Below, piece by piece: positions 9,097-17,888 of a stretch of DNA of 64,000 nt. Position 1 is the stretch's first letter; each line of letters starts with the position of its first letter. The notes beneath the pieces are model-generated. The model was given only the letters and a program-made list of their open reading frames with translations. It was not told the origin of the DNA and searched no databases. A program made the position numbers and the translations under genes. The stretch is from Virgibacillus_R byunsanensis (GTDB lineage Bacteria; Bacillota; Bacilli; Bacillales; Amphibacillaceae): assembly GCF_042675965.1 (NCBI RefSeq), contig NZ_JBHTKJ010000034.1:3201-67200 (forward strand), written 5' to 3'.

Positions 9097-9525
9097 TTAA
9101 AACGTATTATACACATCTTCACATTCTTCTCCGGTTGGCTGATAAAAACAGTGTAGTTTATATCTTCCCACTAGGGGTTGGTCATACCAAGTAGGCGGAC
9201 AATCACCAGGAGGTCTGAAATACCATAAACTATACTTAGCAGGCCAGCGCCTTTCCCCTTTAATAGCTCTACGTGCCAATCTTCTTTCACTCTCTCTTGC
9301 TCTTTGATAAAACATTCCAAATTCAATCGCTTCAAAAGCCCTTGGCTGGAAAATCACTTCCTGTATGGTACGTACATCTTCAAAATCCGAACAAACAACC
9401 CTAGCTCTATTTACGGTTACAGCACCAACATGCATCATACCTAATTTTCCTTCTCCTACAGCTTCTGCTCTAAGCAGTCTTGCCAAGAGGTTGATATCTT
9501 GGTTTGTATGCTTCACAACTGCCAT
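9097..9525 (-). CDS. cell wall hydrolase, CwlJ/SleB family
   Basis: A 142-aa protein consisting of a single Hydrolase_2 domain, as in CwlJ and the catalytic half of SleB, which degrade spore cortex peptidoglycan during germination. Family landmarks are LLARLLRAEAVGEG with the catalytic glutamate near residue 21, VGAVTVNRA, and QPRAFEAI. There is no signal peptide and no peptidoglycan-binding repeat, as for CwlJ, which acts from the inner spore coat. It could instead be a vegetative paralogue. The ATG follows GGAGGTGAAATT on the minus strand. Confidence 0.85.
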   Translation of the reverse strand: MAVVKHTNQDINLLARLLRAEAVGEGKLGMMHVGAVTVNRARVVCSDFEDVRTIQEVIFQPRAFEAIEFGMFYQRARESERRLARRAIKGERRWPAKYSLWYFRPPGDCPPTWYDQPLVGRYKLHCFYQPTGEECEDVYNTF

Positions 9526-9720
9526 AATTTCACCTCCGTTTATCGACCTTCCTATATAAATATCACCTATCAGCTAATATAGTGCCTGTACTGACGAAAA
9601 TAACATGTATTTTTATAACAACTTTATGTATTTCCCAAATACCGCCCACCATAGGTTGCTGATCACTTTATTGGAAAACAATTTCCTTATTTTACATATT
9701 TCAAAATTTATAAATGAATG

Positions 9721-9749
9721 TTGACAATTTGATAAACTTGTTTCAAAAT
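9721..9749 (+). promoter_or_regulatory. putative promoter of the defence-like operon
   Basis: A consensus -35 TTGACA (9721-9726) is followed 17 bp later by CAAAAT (9744-9749, 4/6 to TATAAT), about 70 bp before the first start codon. The rest of 9526-9720 shows nothing else beyond the ribosome site of the minus-strand hydrolase gene. Confidence 0.5.
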
Positions 9750-9760
9750 TAATATAGTGT

Positions 9761-9786
9761 ACTAGAATAACTAGAATACTAGTTAT
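9761..9786 (+). promoter_or_regulatory. candidate operator: three ACTAG units
   Basis: Three near-tandem 9-bp units begin ACTAG at 9761, 9770 and 9778. The second and third form the perfect inverted repeat TAACTAG-AATA-CTAGTTA (9768-9785). The site lies just downstream of the putative -10, where a bound protein would block transcription of the operon. Confidence 0.45.
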
Positions 9787-9820
9787 GTACAATCTCGTTG
9801 AATTTTTAATGGAGGTAACT

Positions 9821-12800
9821 ATGAAAGATTTTATATTAATTCCATCTATCATTAATGATATTGCATATATACATAGTCAACATTTAGCGGATATCTTATC
9901 CAAAAGTGAGGTCCAGGGAAATAAAATTCCCCTGGACTTCATTAGGTTGCTTTACAAGGAGAATCCGGAAAAATTCTTTAAAGTAGTTGATGAGCTATCT
10001 CTTAGAGGATTTCAATTCTTCACTGAAAAACCAAATAATATACTGCCTAACTTCACGCCTGATTTTTCTAGTTATATGGAAGTTGAAAGTAACCATGATT
10101 ATTTTAAAAACCTGAAGCTGCACCGTTTAGGAATCTCTGGTTTTATAAAACGTTTTAACATTGATAATGATTTGTTTTTTAATAAGATTCCATTAAATGG
10201 ATTCACCTTTATGAACGCTTCCATTGATCAGGAATCCCTTATGGATGAATTAAAAAGTGCAGGGTTCGAAATAAAAACAACTCAAGCATCACCAGCAGAC
10301 AAACCCCAAACCGAATACAGTTCAACATCTGATCCCGAACCAAGGCCTTACGATAATAATGTACGTATAGACCAAGCGTTTGAAGATAGCAAGTACAATA
10401 CATTCAGACGTTTTTGTTATCAAAACAAATTAAAGACCATAGGTGAATTAACCCCAGATCATATTAACACGTATAAAAATGCGAAAGGGGTAGGTGTTCA
10501 AAAGTTCCAACTGGTTAAAGAACGATTAAAATCTTATCAGATTGGTGAAGTAGAGCCCACCGATCCTGAAGATCGTGTTGTAAAGCTGGAAAACAAAATT
10601 GCAGGAGAAGTGGAACCGAAACAGATCCTATTCGAAAATAAATTTACATTGTTCGTTACGTTTTGTGAGGAAAACGGACTGAAAACGATCAATGAAATAA
10701 AAAAGAAACATATTACAGCGTTTTCCAACCGCCCTCAAGTTGGAGCTAAGAAAGTTCGGGATGTAGAAAATGCGTTAACAGATTTTGCAAAAACTGCTGA
10801 CTCAAGCGTACCAACTTTCTTTACTGCTGGTAATTTATTGGAACGCATTCAATACATGGATGTAGTCGATTTACTTGAAAGCTATGGTTTTAACAGTGGC
10901 AGTAATTCAGCACTAAAAATAGTAGACATCGAGGGAGAATATTTTGCAGATCTGGTAGATGTTTTCGACCCGCACACGCTTATACAGCTTTCTAATAAGC
11001 TTAAGAATCAAAAAAGCCCTCAGTTAATAGCTAGCGATACTAAAAATGCTTTGACGGAGAAAGAATTAAAAGTACTTGAATTACGCTTTATTGATAAGGT
11101 AACGCTTGAAACTGCTGGTCAACAGTTTAGTGTTACACGAGAGAGAGTTAGGCAAATTGAAAGAAAAGCGATTCGGAAAGTTAGTAATCATTTAACCGCT
11201 CAGAAATTTGTCTTTATTATAAAACTACTAGCACCAAATAAGTCCTTTATAACATCGAATGAATTTATTGACTTTATTGGTACAGACAACGCTTATTTGC
11301 TTAATATATTTAAAGCCCAAAACGACTTATTCTCCTATTACGAGGAACTAGACGTCTTCTTTTTCCCAGAAGCCGAAAAAGACAAAATCATTAACAAGCT
11401 AGAAGAAATTTTTACTGACTTGCCAGATATATTTTATTTTCATGAATATGAAAATTTATTAGAAGAGTCACTTGAAAATGTCGGAATAAATATTGATGAG
11501 ACAGGTTGGAAAACTATTCTTGAAAACTTTGGATTTCAAAAGTTTGGGAAGGCCTTTTCAAGAAGTAAAATAACCATGCTTGATATCCTTGAACAGCTAT
11601 TCAAAAAACATATCAAAGGTTCTTTACGGATTGATGATGACGCTGTTGTTCCATTAAATGAACTATCTAAACGATACTTTGACTCCAATTTAGGTGATTC
11701 GGCAAGGGCAATTGAAGCGAGGCTTAGATATTCACGGGACGTTTTGTTAGTTGGAAAAAATACCTTTCAATGGTTCGATCATGATCATTTTGATGAATCA
11801 TTAATGAAAGACATAGACACGTATATGAAACAGCAGTTTGAGTATGTACCAACTATAAATGTTGCAGAAATATTTGAGGTGTTTGCGGAAAAGTTAGCAC
11901 CCTTTAAGATAACGAATAAACTCCACCTGTATTCCTTGATCAGATATTATCTTGGTGATGAGTACAGTATTGGAAAAGGAAATACACTTAATATCTTCCT
12001 TGATGATGAGAACAAATTGAATATAGAAGATACGGTAATTGCTACCGTTAAAAATCTGGGTGGTACATGTACAAAAGAAGAGCTTGAAAAAATGTTAAGG
12101 TGGCAGCGATACAAAATCGACTTAGCTATTTCCTCTTCCGATAAGCTTATCCCTTGGGGGACAAATAAAGTTAAGCTGTTTGATGATCTACAATTATCTG
12201 ATGAGCAGGTATCGGAATTAAGTAAATTGGTAGAATCCAGCTTAAAGGAAGGCTATACAACTACATCTATTATTTTTGAAGAAATGTTATTTAACAAAAA
12301 GCTCTCACCTGTAATTCATGAAAAGGGAATTGATGAAAATGGTAAATTGTCTGCGATTATCAAAATATTAAATCCAACGATACGTGGCCATATGAATTTC
12401 CTATATCACAAAGACAGCACCATTACGAGCTTTGAAGAAGCTATAGCATACCGTTTCACAGGAGAAACACCACGGGAGGAAATAAAGAGATTTATAATCG
12501 AGCACGGATATAAAGAATTGATGGCTTCTATCTTCTTAGAAAGGATCGTAGAACAAGACTATTTTGTAGAAATAGATTTAGGTATCTACTATCCAACAAA
12601 CAACTTTACCATTCCGGAAGAAGCAGTAACAAGCCTTACTTCTCTAATCGAATCGCGTATGGGTGAAAATGGATTTATTTCGTTAAGTAATCTAGAAGGT
12701 TATAAAGGTAACCTTCCTTCTATCTCATTTAGATGGAACCCGTATTTGATGAAGAGTATTCTATTAAACCATGGTTACCGCCATATTAAAAAAGAACATC

Positions 12801-13087
12801 ATGATTATCGCTATGATCAAATCATTCTCGTGAAAAACGAAAGTAAGATCGATCGTTTCGAGGAACTTATTCACCACATTTTAATGAATGAATATAAGGG
12901 AAACATGCATGAATCTACAGTTTATGACTTTTTAGCTACAAAAGGGATTGTGCGGAAAAAAGATTACATTCATGAAAAAACGTTACCGTATGAAGTAAGG
13001 AAAGAAAGTAAGCTTGTTAACGTTGATGAACTAGGAATTGTAACCGTAAGGCAGGTGGAACCATGTCATTCCAGCAACTCGATTTAA
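9821..13087 (+). CDS. large DNA-binding-type protein with a sigma-70 region 4-like domain, first gene of the defence-like operon
   Basis: A 1088-aa protein of unknown function. ATG at 9821 has GGAGG six bases upstream and is preferred over the in-frame ATG at 9785. Residues ~186-235 and ~269-321 are two copies of a ~50-residue repeat (Fxxx...F..FC..N.LKTI.E....HI.......GV/VG..K...V...L), resembling helix-hairpin-helix or RNA-polymerase alpha-CTD helices. Residues ~410-455 read LTEKELKVLELRF...TRERVRQIERKAIRKV, a very good match to sigma-factor region 4 helix-turn-helix. No region 2 is visible, so it is not a normal sigma factor. The C-terminal ~630 residues are helical/winged-helix-like and not recognised. 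The stop overlaps the next gene by 25 bp, indicating translational coupling. Confidence 0.85.
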   Translation: MKDFILIPSIINDIAYIHSQHLADILSKSEVQGNKIPLDFIRLLYKENPEKFFKVVDELSLRGFQFFTEKPNNILPNFTPDFSSYMEVESNHDYFKNLKLHRLGISGFIKRFNIDNDLFFNKIPLNGFTFMNASIDQESLMDELKSAGFEIKTTQASPADKPQTEYSSTSDPEPRPYDNNVRIDQAFEDSKYNTFRRFCYQNKLKTIGELTPDHINTYKNAKGVGVQKFQLVKERLKSYQIGEVEPTDPEDRVVKLENKIAGEVEPKQILFENKFTLFVTFCEENGLKTINEIKKKHITAFSNRPQVGAKKVRDVENALTDFAKTADSSVPTFFTAGNLLERIQYMDVVDLLESYGFNSGSNSALKIVDIEGEYFADLVDVFDPHTLIQLSNKLKNQKSPQLIASDTKNALTEKELKVLELRFIDKVTLETAGQQFSVTRERVRQIERKAIRKVSNHLTAQKFVFIIKLLAPNKSFITSNEFIDFIGTDNAYLLNIFKAQNDLFSYYEELDVFFFPEAEKDKIINKLEEIFTDLPDIFYFHEYENLLEESLENVGINIDETGWKTILENFGFQKFGKAFSRSKITMLDILEQLFKKHIKGSLRIDDDAVVPLNELSKRYFDSNLGDSARAIEARLRYSRDVLLVGKNTFQWFDHDHFDESLMKDIDTYMKQQFEYVPTINVAEIFEVFAEKLAPFKITNKLHLYSLIRYYLGDEYSIGKGNTLNIFLDDENKLNIEDTVIATVKNLGGTCTKEELEKMLRWQRYKIDLAISSSDKLIPWGTNKVKLFDDLQLSDEQVSELSKLVESSLKEGYTTTSIIFEEMLFNKKLSPVIHEKGIDENGKLSAIIKILNPTIRGHMNFLYHKDSTITSFEEAIAYRFTGETPREEIKRFIIEHGYKELMASIFLERIVEQDYFVEIDLGIYYPTNNFTIPEEAVTSLTSLIESRMGENGFISLSNLEGYKGNLPSISFRWNPYLMKSILLNHGYRHIKKEHHDYRYDQIILVKNESKIDRFEELIHHILMNEYKGNMHESTVYDFLATKGIVRKKDYIHEKTLPYEVRKESKLVNVDELGIVTVRQVEPCHSSNSI

Positions 13088-15102
13088 AATATAAATACCG
13101 TTCGTCACACGATCAAATCTATTCGGACTTTTATCAAAAATGTCTGCGTGAAGCAAACCAGTATGATCGGGCTGTTGGTTATTTTACCAGTAATAGTTTA
13201 AGTGTTCTTGCAAATGGCCTTGATGTCTTTTTGGAAAAAGACGGTGTGATTCGAATTATTGCTAACCCCTACCTAACGAAGCAGGATGTCGATGCTATTG
13301 AGTTGGGTTACAAAGCCAAGCAAGATGTCATTACCCAAGCCATGCTGAGACAAATTGAAATGAGTGAAACAACTATTAAAGAAGATGCCTTTAATACACT
13401 GGCATGGTTAATATATAACGACAAACTGGAAATAAAGATTGCTTTTACTAAAAACAACAGTCTCTATCATGAGAAGTTTGGCATCTTTTATGACGATGCT
13501 GGTGGGAAGATTGCTTTTTCAGGATCTGCTAATGAAACCGCTGGTGGGATAAGGGATAATTTCGAAAAAATAGATGTCTTTTGGAATGCGAATGATAGCG
13601 AACGAATAGATGACATGTCCAATGATTTTGAGGATCTGTGGAATGATTCCACTCCTGGCCTTACTGTCATGGAAGTACCTACTATTATAAAAGAGAAATT
13701 TGCCAGCTACCGGATAGAGAGCAAACGACCATCTACTAAAAAACAAGCGATTAAGCCAAGGCCATATCAAGAAGAAGCGATCCAGGCTATAAAAGACAAT
13801 AACTGGCACGGTATTTTAGAAATGGCCACTGGTACTGGAAAGACAATTACTAGTTTACTGGTAACAGAAGAGTACTTTAAACAACAGGGAAGAATTTTCT
13901 TAGTTATTATCGTTCCCTTCACCCATTTAGTTGAACAATGGATTGAAAACTGTCAGATGATGGGATATACAAACGTGACGAAATGCTTTGGGTCCAAGAA
14001 ATCCTGGAAAAACAAGCTACAAACCGATGTACGAGACTTTAATCTCGGGATCGTTGAGAAGCATATTGCCATTACGACGTACAAAACAGCTGCGTCAACT
14101 GACTTTAATGATCTAATTGGTAAAATAAAAGGGAAATCGTTTTTAATCGCTGATGAGTGCCATTACTTTGGTGTCAAAAGCTTGCGTCAGCATAAATTAT
14201 GGGGAATGGACGCTAAGATTGGATTGTCTGCTACACCTGAACGATGGTGGGATGAGGAAGGAAGTGCCTATATAGAATCTTTCTTTGGCCCTGTAGTCTA
14301 TGAATATGATATGAAAACAGCAATAGAAAATGGGGCACTAACAGAATATTCCTATCATCCATTACAAGTAGACCTTACCGATGATGAATTGGATAGATAC
14401 GAAAAACTAACGAAGCGACTGATCCATTTATATAGTGATGAGAAAGCCAATAAAGATGAGATCAGTGAAGTGAACCGAAAGCGCAGTCTCATCATTAGTA
14501 AAGCCGAACAGAAAAAGGAACTCCTTTATTCCATCTTTAAAAATAAACAGCGCGCGGACGTCTCTCACACATTAGTATACTGTGCACCTGGTGAAGTCGA
14601 GGTTATCACAAAAGACCTTGCTGATTTAGGGTATAAAGTACACCGATTCGATTCAGAGGTGAGCCTTTCTGAACGGATGAAAATATTAGAAGCATTTGAT
14701 AAAGGTTCGATCCAAGTATTAATTGCTATTAAATGCTTAGATGAAGGTGTGGATGTGCCAAGTACAAAGGAAGCCTACTTTTTGGCTAGTACGTCAAACC
14801 CCAGGGAATTCGTACAAAGAAGAGGACGAATCCTACGTGCACACCCGAATAAAACGGTGGCAACGATACACGATTTCATCGTATTACCAACACTTGCTAA
14901 TGATCAAATGTTTAAAGCCATAGCTGCTAAAGAATTACCTCGATTTGCTGAGTTCTCGCAATATGCAATCAACAACTATAAAGCAAGAGAGGTTATTGGG
15001 GAGTATTTAAAGCCTTATTACCTGGAATACCTCATGGATAAAAAGCCATGGGATGTATACAGAGAATTTCAAAACATGGAGGTACAGAATGAAAACGACT
15101 AA
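13063..15102 (+). CDS. PLD-like domain fused to a superfamily 2 helicase
   Basis: A 679-aa protein. Residues ~1-200 form a phospholipase-D-like region with a single HxK element (YHEKFGIF, ~136) and SGSANETAGG (~152-161), as in nuclease domains attached to defence helicases. The helicase core follows: PRPYQEEAI, Walker A ATGTGKT (~255), DEC-H box IADECH (~362), motif III LSATPERWW (~388), CLDEGVDVP, and motif VI QRRGRILR (~584). It probably translocates on nucleic acid and may cut it. Only one HKD half-motif is seen, so a nuclease would need to dimerise. The start at 13063 has AGGTGG upstream and overlaps the previous gene. Similar helicase/PLD architectures occur in several anti-phage systems and in Dnd-associated restriction. 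Confidence 0.85.
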   Translation: MSFQQLDLKYKYRSSHDQIYSDFYQKCLREANQYDRAVGYFTSNSLSVLANGLDVFLEKDGVIRIIANPYLTKQDVDAIELGYKAKQDVITQAMLRQIEMSETTIKEDAFNTLAWLIYNDKLEIKIAFTKNNSLYHEKFGIFYDDAGGKIAFSGSANETAGGIRDNFEKIDVFWNANDSERIDDMSNDFEDLWNDSTPGLTVMEVPTIIKEKFASYRIESKRPSTKKQAIKPRPYQEEAIQAIKDNNWHGILEMATGTGKTITSLLVTEEYFKQQGRIFLVIIVPFTHLVEQWIENCQMMGYTNVTKCFGSKKSWKNKLQTDVRDFNLGIVEKHIAITTYKTAASTDFNDLIGKIKGKSFLIADECHYFGVKSLRQHKLWGMDAKIGLSATPERWWDEEGSAYIESFFGPVVYEYDMKTAIENGALTEYSYHPLQVDLTDDELDRYEKLTKRLIHLYSDEKANKDEISEVNRKRSLIISKAEQKKELLYSIFKNKQRADVSHTLVYCAPGEVEVITKDLADLGYKVHRFDSEVSLSERMKILEAFDKGSIQVLIAIKCLDEGVDVPSTKEAYFLASTSNPREFVQRRGRILRAHPNKTVATIHDFIVLPTLANDQMFKAIAAKELPRFAEFSQYAINNYKAREVIGEYLKPYYLEYLMDKKPWDVYREFQNMEVQNEND

Positions 15103-15262
15103 AGAATTGGACCAAAAAATAAATGAATTCCCAGGAGAGCTATCTAAATTAGCTAAACTGCTAATGGATGATATTCAAGGTGGGAATCTATCTAACAATC
15201 AAATAGAAGAAAGAATACGCCAGGAAATCAAAGAGCTTGTGTTGGAGGATGTTAAAGAATGA
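15089..15262 (+). CDS. 57-aa helical protein embedded in the defence-like operon
   Basis: Begins inside the end of the helicase gene (14-bp overlap), with GGAGG seven bases before ATG at 15089. Its stop overlaps the next start as ATGA at 15259-15262. The product (MKTTKELDQK...) is acidic, predicted to be all helical, and has no motif I recognise. Overlaps on both sides with an optimal ribosome site argue that it is a genuine coupled gene, perhaps a small subunit or partner of the ATPase that follows. Confidence 0.75.
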   Translation: MKTTKELDQKINEFPGELSKLAKLLMDDIQGGNLSNNQIEERIRQEIKELVLEDVKE

Positions 15263-17286
15263 GACTAATAGAAATATCACTTCAAAATTTCAGACAGTTT
15301 TACGGAAAACAGGACATTACCTTTGCAAGTGGAGACAAGAACATCACCATTATTTTCGGTGAAAATGGTAAAGGAAAAACCGGTATTTTCCGGGCACTTA
15401 TGTTTGGTTTGTATGGAAGCACACACATTCAACAAGATAATTCTAAAGAAAAGATACACTTAGTCAACTTTATCGCTCTTGATGAATCTAAGAACATGCC
15501 GGTTGAAGGAACGGTTCGTCTTTTGTTTGAACACAAAGGCATCAAATATGAATTACAACGAAGTGTAGAAGGTATCAAGTCTGGGGAGCTCATCAAAGAA
15601 CGGATTAACACCGCACAGCTATACATGGTAGATGAAGTTGGAAACTACGGGGCAGAACCAATTGACGATGAAGACGAAATTAACCGAATTATGAACGATA
15701 TCCTGCACGAGAGCATTAAAGATTTCTTCTTGTTTGATGCTGAAAAAATTGAAACACTAGCTAAAACCGATAAAAAAGTAAAAGAAGAAGTAAAAACAGG
15801 AATTATAAAACTATTGCACATTGATAAACTGGAAACAGCGATTACGTTGTTAAAAAAGCTACACACGGCAGAAAAGAAACGATTACTGCAAAACTCACAA
15901 AGCCTTGATCTAAACCAAAAGCAATATGAAATCGATACACTTTCAGAGGATATTTCAAAACTAGAAGAGTTAATTACATTAAAAGAAGAAAACAAAGTAT
16001 CCTGCGCTAATGAAATTGAAGATATAGAGGCAAAGCTTGCAGAAAACGAAGGCGTTAGAAGAATACAAGAGAAATACAACGAAGTTAAAGAGAAGAAAAA
16101 CTATGAATTACGTCTATCTAAAACAAAGAAAGACGAGATGAAAAACATCTTAGTCGCAAATGGGCCTAACCTAATTATGAAAGACACGTATCAATCGGTT
16201 AAAACGTATTTAGACCAGATACTTGTCGATCAACAAGACCTAATTCCGATCGAAGTTATTGAACGTTCATTAAATGAAGCGATATGTGCCTGTTGTGGAA
16301 CAGATTTAGCAAGTAATCCAGAGCACCAAAAACAAGTGGAATACTTAAAAAATAATTTTAAACGTTCCAATTTAACGCCACTTATTTCTCTAATTACATC
16401 TAATGTACATGATTTTCAATTAACAGAAGTAGATACGTTGCATTCTATTAATGAAAACCTAACCGAATTTCGTGGCATTAAAAATAATGTGGAAGAGATT
16501 AATAAGCAACTACAGAACTACCAATCTGAAATACAGCATAAGGCACAGGAACAAGAGAACTTACGACACCTTGAAGCAACATTGAAAGATAAGAAACAAA
16601 CCTTGCATGACCTTGGGGTAGATATTGAAAAAATGAGAGATAAAGCTAGTGAAAAAGATAAAACGATGAAAGCAGCAGACAAAGAACTCAACAGACTTCT
16701 CCGTCAAAACGAAAGTCTGAAAATTGATTCCAAAGTGCTTCAATACATTGAAGATCTACGCGAACAATTCGAAACAGTATTTAAAGAATACAGTGACGAA
16801 ATGAGAAGGAAACTAACTGAAGAATCCACTGCTATATTCAAAGTTCTAATTGACCGAAAAGACAAAGACCTTATTCATAAGATCCATATCAATGAAAACT
16901 ACGAAATAGATATTATTGGCTGGGATCAAGTGAATATTACACAAGACATCTCACAAGGTCAGCGCCAAGTAGTAGCTTTATCGTTTATTACAGCACTTGC
17001 AAAAATTGCAGCAGGAGACTCAATGGATATTAACTTCCCACTATTCATGGATACACCATTTGGTAGAATCAGTGGTACAAACAGGGATCAATTGATCGAA
17101 AACATCCCTAATCTAGCATCACAGTGGATATTACTACTAACAGATACTGAATTGTCCAGATCTGAAGAAATGAAATTCAAGTCCACTGACAAACTCGGTA
17201 AATGGTATAAATTAGATCAAATAGCAAACGGTCATTCAGAAATAGTAGAGCTAAATATTAATGAAGCAATGGCTACAAGGGGGTAA
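15259..17286 (+). CDS. DndD/Rad50-like SMC-type ATPase
   Basis: A 675-aa ABC-type ATPase with split nucleotide-binding halves. The N-terminus has LQNFRQFYGKQ and Walker A GENGKGKT (~34-41) followed by ALMFGLYG. Long coiled coils flank a zinc-hook-like ICACCGTD (~342). The C-terminal half has an ABC signature DISQGQRQ (~565) and Walker B LFMDTPFG (~596). The opening motif is characteristic of proteins annotated DndD and of related RecF/Rad50-like defence ATPases. It likely works with the helicase and the small proteins on DNA. No DndA, DndB or DndC homologue is in the window, so a phosphorothioation role is not supported here. Confidence 0.88.
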   Translation: MRLIEISLQNFRQFYGKQDITFASGDKNITIIFGENGKGKTGIFRALMFGLYGSTHIQQDNSKEKIHLVNFIALDESKNMPVEGTVRLLFEHKGIKYELQRSVEGIKSGELIKERINTAQLYMVDEVGNYGAEPIDDEDEINRIMNDILHESIKDFFLFDAEKIETLAKTDKKVKEEVKTGIIKLLHIDKLETAITLLKKLHTAEKKRLLQNSQSLDLNQKQYEIDTLSEDISKLEELITLKEENKVSCANEIEDIEAKLAENEGVRRIQEKYNEVKEKKNYELRLSKTKKDEMKNILVANGPNLIMKDTYQSVKTYLDQILVDQQDLIPIEVIERSLNEAICACCGTDLASNPEHQKQVEYLKNNFKRSNLTPLISLITSNVHDFQLTEVDTLHSINENLTEFRGIKNNVEEINKQLQNYQSEIQHKAQEQENLRHLEATLKDKKQTLHDLGVDIEKMRDKASEKDKTMKAADKELNRLLRQNESLKIDSKVLQYIEDLREQFETVFKEYSDEMRRKLTEESTAIFKVLIDRKDKDLIHKIHINENYEIDIIGWDQVNITQDISQGQRQVVALSFITALAKIAAGDSMDINFPLFMDTPFGRISGTNRDQLIENIPNLASQWILLLTDTELSRSEEMKFKSTDKLGKWYKLDQIANGHSEIVELNINEAMATRG

Positions 17287-17289
17287 ATC

Positions 17290-17742
17290 ATGGACTTTTT
17301 AATGGAACAAGCACTTATTTATACAAGCCAAAAATATGAAGAAATATATATTCATTTTAATAGTAACTTTGACATGAAGTACCAGGATCTATTCATCATC
17401 TGTGCAAGTATTGGTTTCAAAAACAATAGAAAGACAACGATTGAAAACAGAGGTAGAGAATTCAGAACCAACTATTTCAATACCAGTCAAAAGGCAACTG
17501 CCTACTCGATCATTCTAAGCGACCCAGAACTAGGTAAAAACCTGGAACTATTCGAAGACAGTGAGTTCCGTCTAAATGCTAGAAAACTACTGCAAAGTTA
17601 TGCAGAAGGTGGAATGGAACTACTCGTTGAAGAAGTATTCGGCAGTCGCTGGGACGGTAATAAACTAGATCCCCACTATACAGAATATGAAATTGATCTA
17701 TTGGGGTATATATATGCAGATTCTAAGGCTGTGCCGTTTTAA
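17290..17742 (+). CDS. 150-aa protein of unknown function, last gene of the defence-like operon
   Basis: Starts three bases after the ATPase stop with AAGGGGG upstream. It is soluble, has no cysteines apart from one near residue 38, and is rich in aromatic residues. It contains ASIGFKNNRKTT and RKLLQSYAEGGMELL, the latter resembling a helical DNA- or partner-binding segment. Its size and its place after a DndD-like gene recall DndE, but I cannot show homology. A strong terminator begins 10 bp after the stop, which closes the operon. Confidence 0.75.
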   Translation: MDFLMEQALIYTSQKYEEIYIHFNSNFDMKYQDLFIICASIGFKNNRKTTIENRGREFRTNYFNTSQKATAYSIILSDPELGKNLELFEDSEFRLNARKLLQSYAEGGMELLVEEVFGSRWDGNKLDPHYTEYEIDLLGYIYADSKAVPF

Positions 17743-17751
17743 AAGTTACTT

Positions 17752-17787
17752 AACAACCACTCTTGATTGAGAGTGGTTGTTTGTTTT
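17752..17787 (+). terminator. terminator closing the five-gene operon
   Basis: Perfect 12-bp stem AACAACCACTCT/AGAGTGGTTGTT with a six-base loop, followed by TGTTTTC. Confidence 0.9.
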
Positions 17788-17888
17788 CATATAAATTATA
17801 TGGCAAGTTAAGCTATTCTGAGGCCTCTTCAAGTACTGATATTATGAAAATAAACATATAATATATAAAACTTTATGGGGGTACAGAG

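Noticed and set aside
9821..13087. Calling the 1088-aa protein a sigma factor
   Set aside because: Only region 4 is recognisable; there is no region 2/-10-binding domain, and the size and repeats do not fit.
9821..17742. Calling the operon a DNA phosphorothioation (Dnd) system
   Set aside because: Only DndD-like and loosely DndE-like proteins are present; the cysteine desulfurase, DndB and DndC genes are absent.
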